DNA of 64,000 bases from Gammaproteobacteria bacterium (GTDB taxonomy: Bacteria > Pseudomonadota > Gammaproteobacteria > Burkholderiales > Burkholderiaceae_B): contig JAURJT010000060.1 in assembly GCA_030832095.1 (NCBI GenBank), positions 62,001 through 126,000 on the forward strand, given 5' to 3'. Under the pieces are notes generated by a model. The model saw only the letters and a program-made list of their open reading frames with translations, was not told the origin of the DNA and ran no database searches. A program made the translations under genes and the position numbers. Shown piece by piece: positions 63,766 to 64,000 of the stretch. Each line of letters starts with the position of its first letter. The stretch's first letter is position 1.

Positions 63766-64000
63766 CTAGCGGTCATCGCGGTAGCTGTGTGCCACAAGTT
63801 CAAAACTAAACAGGCGGCAATCGAGTGCGCCGTTAAAGATCGGGGTTCGCCGGTCTGCCTTTAAGCGAAGATGTTTGGGCAAATCCAGATCAGAGGTAAT
63901 GACATTGACCTGCCAGCCAGCAAACTCTTTTTTCAGGCAAGCAGACCATTCGCGCCAAAATTCGAGATCTTCTTCATCGAGCCGCTCGCCATAGGGAGGG
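63766..64000 (-). CDS. C-terminal end of a THUMP/RlmL-type RNA methyltransferase (partial)
   Basis: The last 77 residues of a class I SAM-dependent RNA methyltransferase run off the right edge. PPYGERLDEED at the edge is the (N)PPYGERL active-site motif of N2-guanine methyltransferases. It is followed by LKKEFAGWQVNVITSDLDLPK and RRTPIFNGALDCRLFSFEL, matching the RlmL/YcbY N-terminal-half C-terminus. The stop is TAG at 63766-63768. The 149 bases between this gene and the AGGG dyads (63617-63765) hold only a small GC-rich hairpin (63751-63770). Confidence 0.82.
   Translation of the reverse strand, partial: PPYGERLDEEDLEFWREWSACLKKEFAGWQVNVITSDLDLPKHLRLKADRRTPIFNGALDCRLFSFELVAHSYRDDR

Overview
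The window looks like chromosome of a Gram-negative betaproteobacterium, most likely order Burkholderiales and plausibly Alcaligenaceae (inference). The signs are the housekeeping order pyrG-kdsA-eno-ftsB, the pepA-holC pair, KdsA (LPS synthesis), a CysB-type LysR regulator, and many ABC importers and CoA-ligase, oxidase and dehydratase genes typical of an oxidative heterotroph. I saw no rRNA, tRNA, CRISPR array or intact insertion sequence.

Layout. 1-8.4 kb: a probable catabolic and uptake locus with the end of a flavin monooxygenase, an RraA-like protein, an alpha/beta hydrolase, a divergent amidase, and a complete five-gene branched-chain/amide-type ABC importer ended by a strong terminator. 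8.4-14.6 kb: enoyl-CoA hydratase, Bax inhibitor-1 protein, holC, pepA, a CysB-like regulator, a DUF2325 gene behind two Fur-box-like sites, and an NlpC/P60 lipoprotein. 14.8-19.1 kb: propionyl-CoA and acetyl-CoA synthetase genes around a GlcG/HbpS-like gene. 19.3-28.3 kb: a polar amino-acid ABC importer with a prolyl-tRNA editing gene inside its operon, tail-to-tail with a soxBDAG heterotetrameric sarcosine oxidase operon. 28.4-31.7 kb: a decayed accessory island holding a broken brnA copy, a DUF3800 gene, a 5'-truncated amiC-like gene, an amiR-like gene with an in-frame stop, and an intact brnA preceded by a stump of its toxin gene brnT.

32.4-42.7 kb: a sugar-acid catabolic cluster (UxaA-family dehydratase, hydroxyacid dehydrogenase, two SDRs, an LDH2-type dehydrogenase, an FAH hydrolase, an IlvD/Edd dehydratase, an alpha/beta hydrolase, a cupin) with its own FadR-type GntR regulator. 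Two near-identical palindromes in the cluster's divergent promoters are the probable operators. The chemistry matches a non-phosphorylative pathway that dehydrates an aldonate, oxidises the 2-keto-3-deoxy acid at C4 and splits the diketo acid to pyruvate plus a hydroxy acid. 42.8-48.2 kb: an EamA exporter gene broken by one TGA, ETF-ubiquinone oxidoreductase, thioesterase, 3-oxoacid CoA-transferase and a DedA protein. 48.3-54.5 kb: pepP and the pyrG-kdsA-eno-ftsB core. 54.5-64 kb: an orphan TadE-like gene, a class V aminotransferase, a 7TM histidine kinase/response regulator pair, hslO, gamma carbonic anhydrase, an acyl-CoA synthetase, an RDD protein, a 58-residue small protein behind three identical-pattern dyads, and the end of an RNA methyltransferase gene.

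Most distinctive: (i) duplicated translation-start regions forming stop-start-coupled mini-ORFs at two unrelated junctions (livM-livH and dedA-pepP); (ii) the GntR operators that define the sugar-acid regulon; (iii) the layered decay of the brnTA/DUF3800/amiCR island; (iv) three AGGG-N4-CCCT dyads upstream of an unrecognised small protein; (v) Fur-like boxes before DUF2325. All functions are inferred from sequence read by eye; no database search was run.
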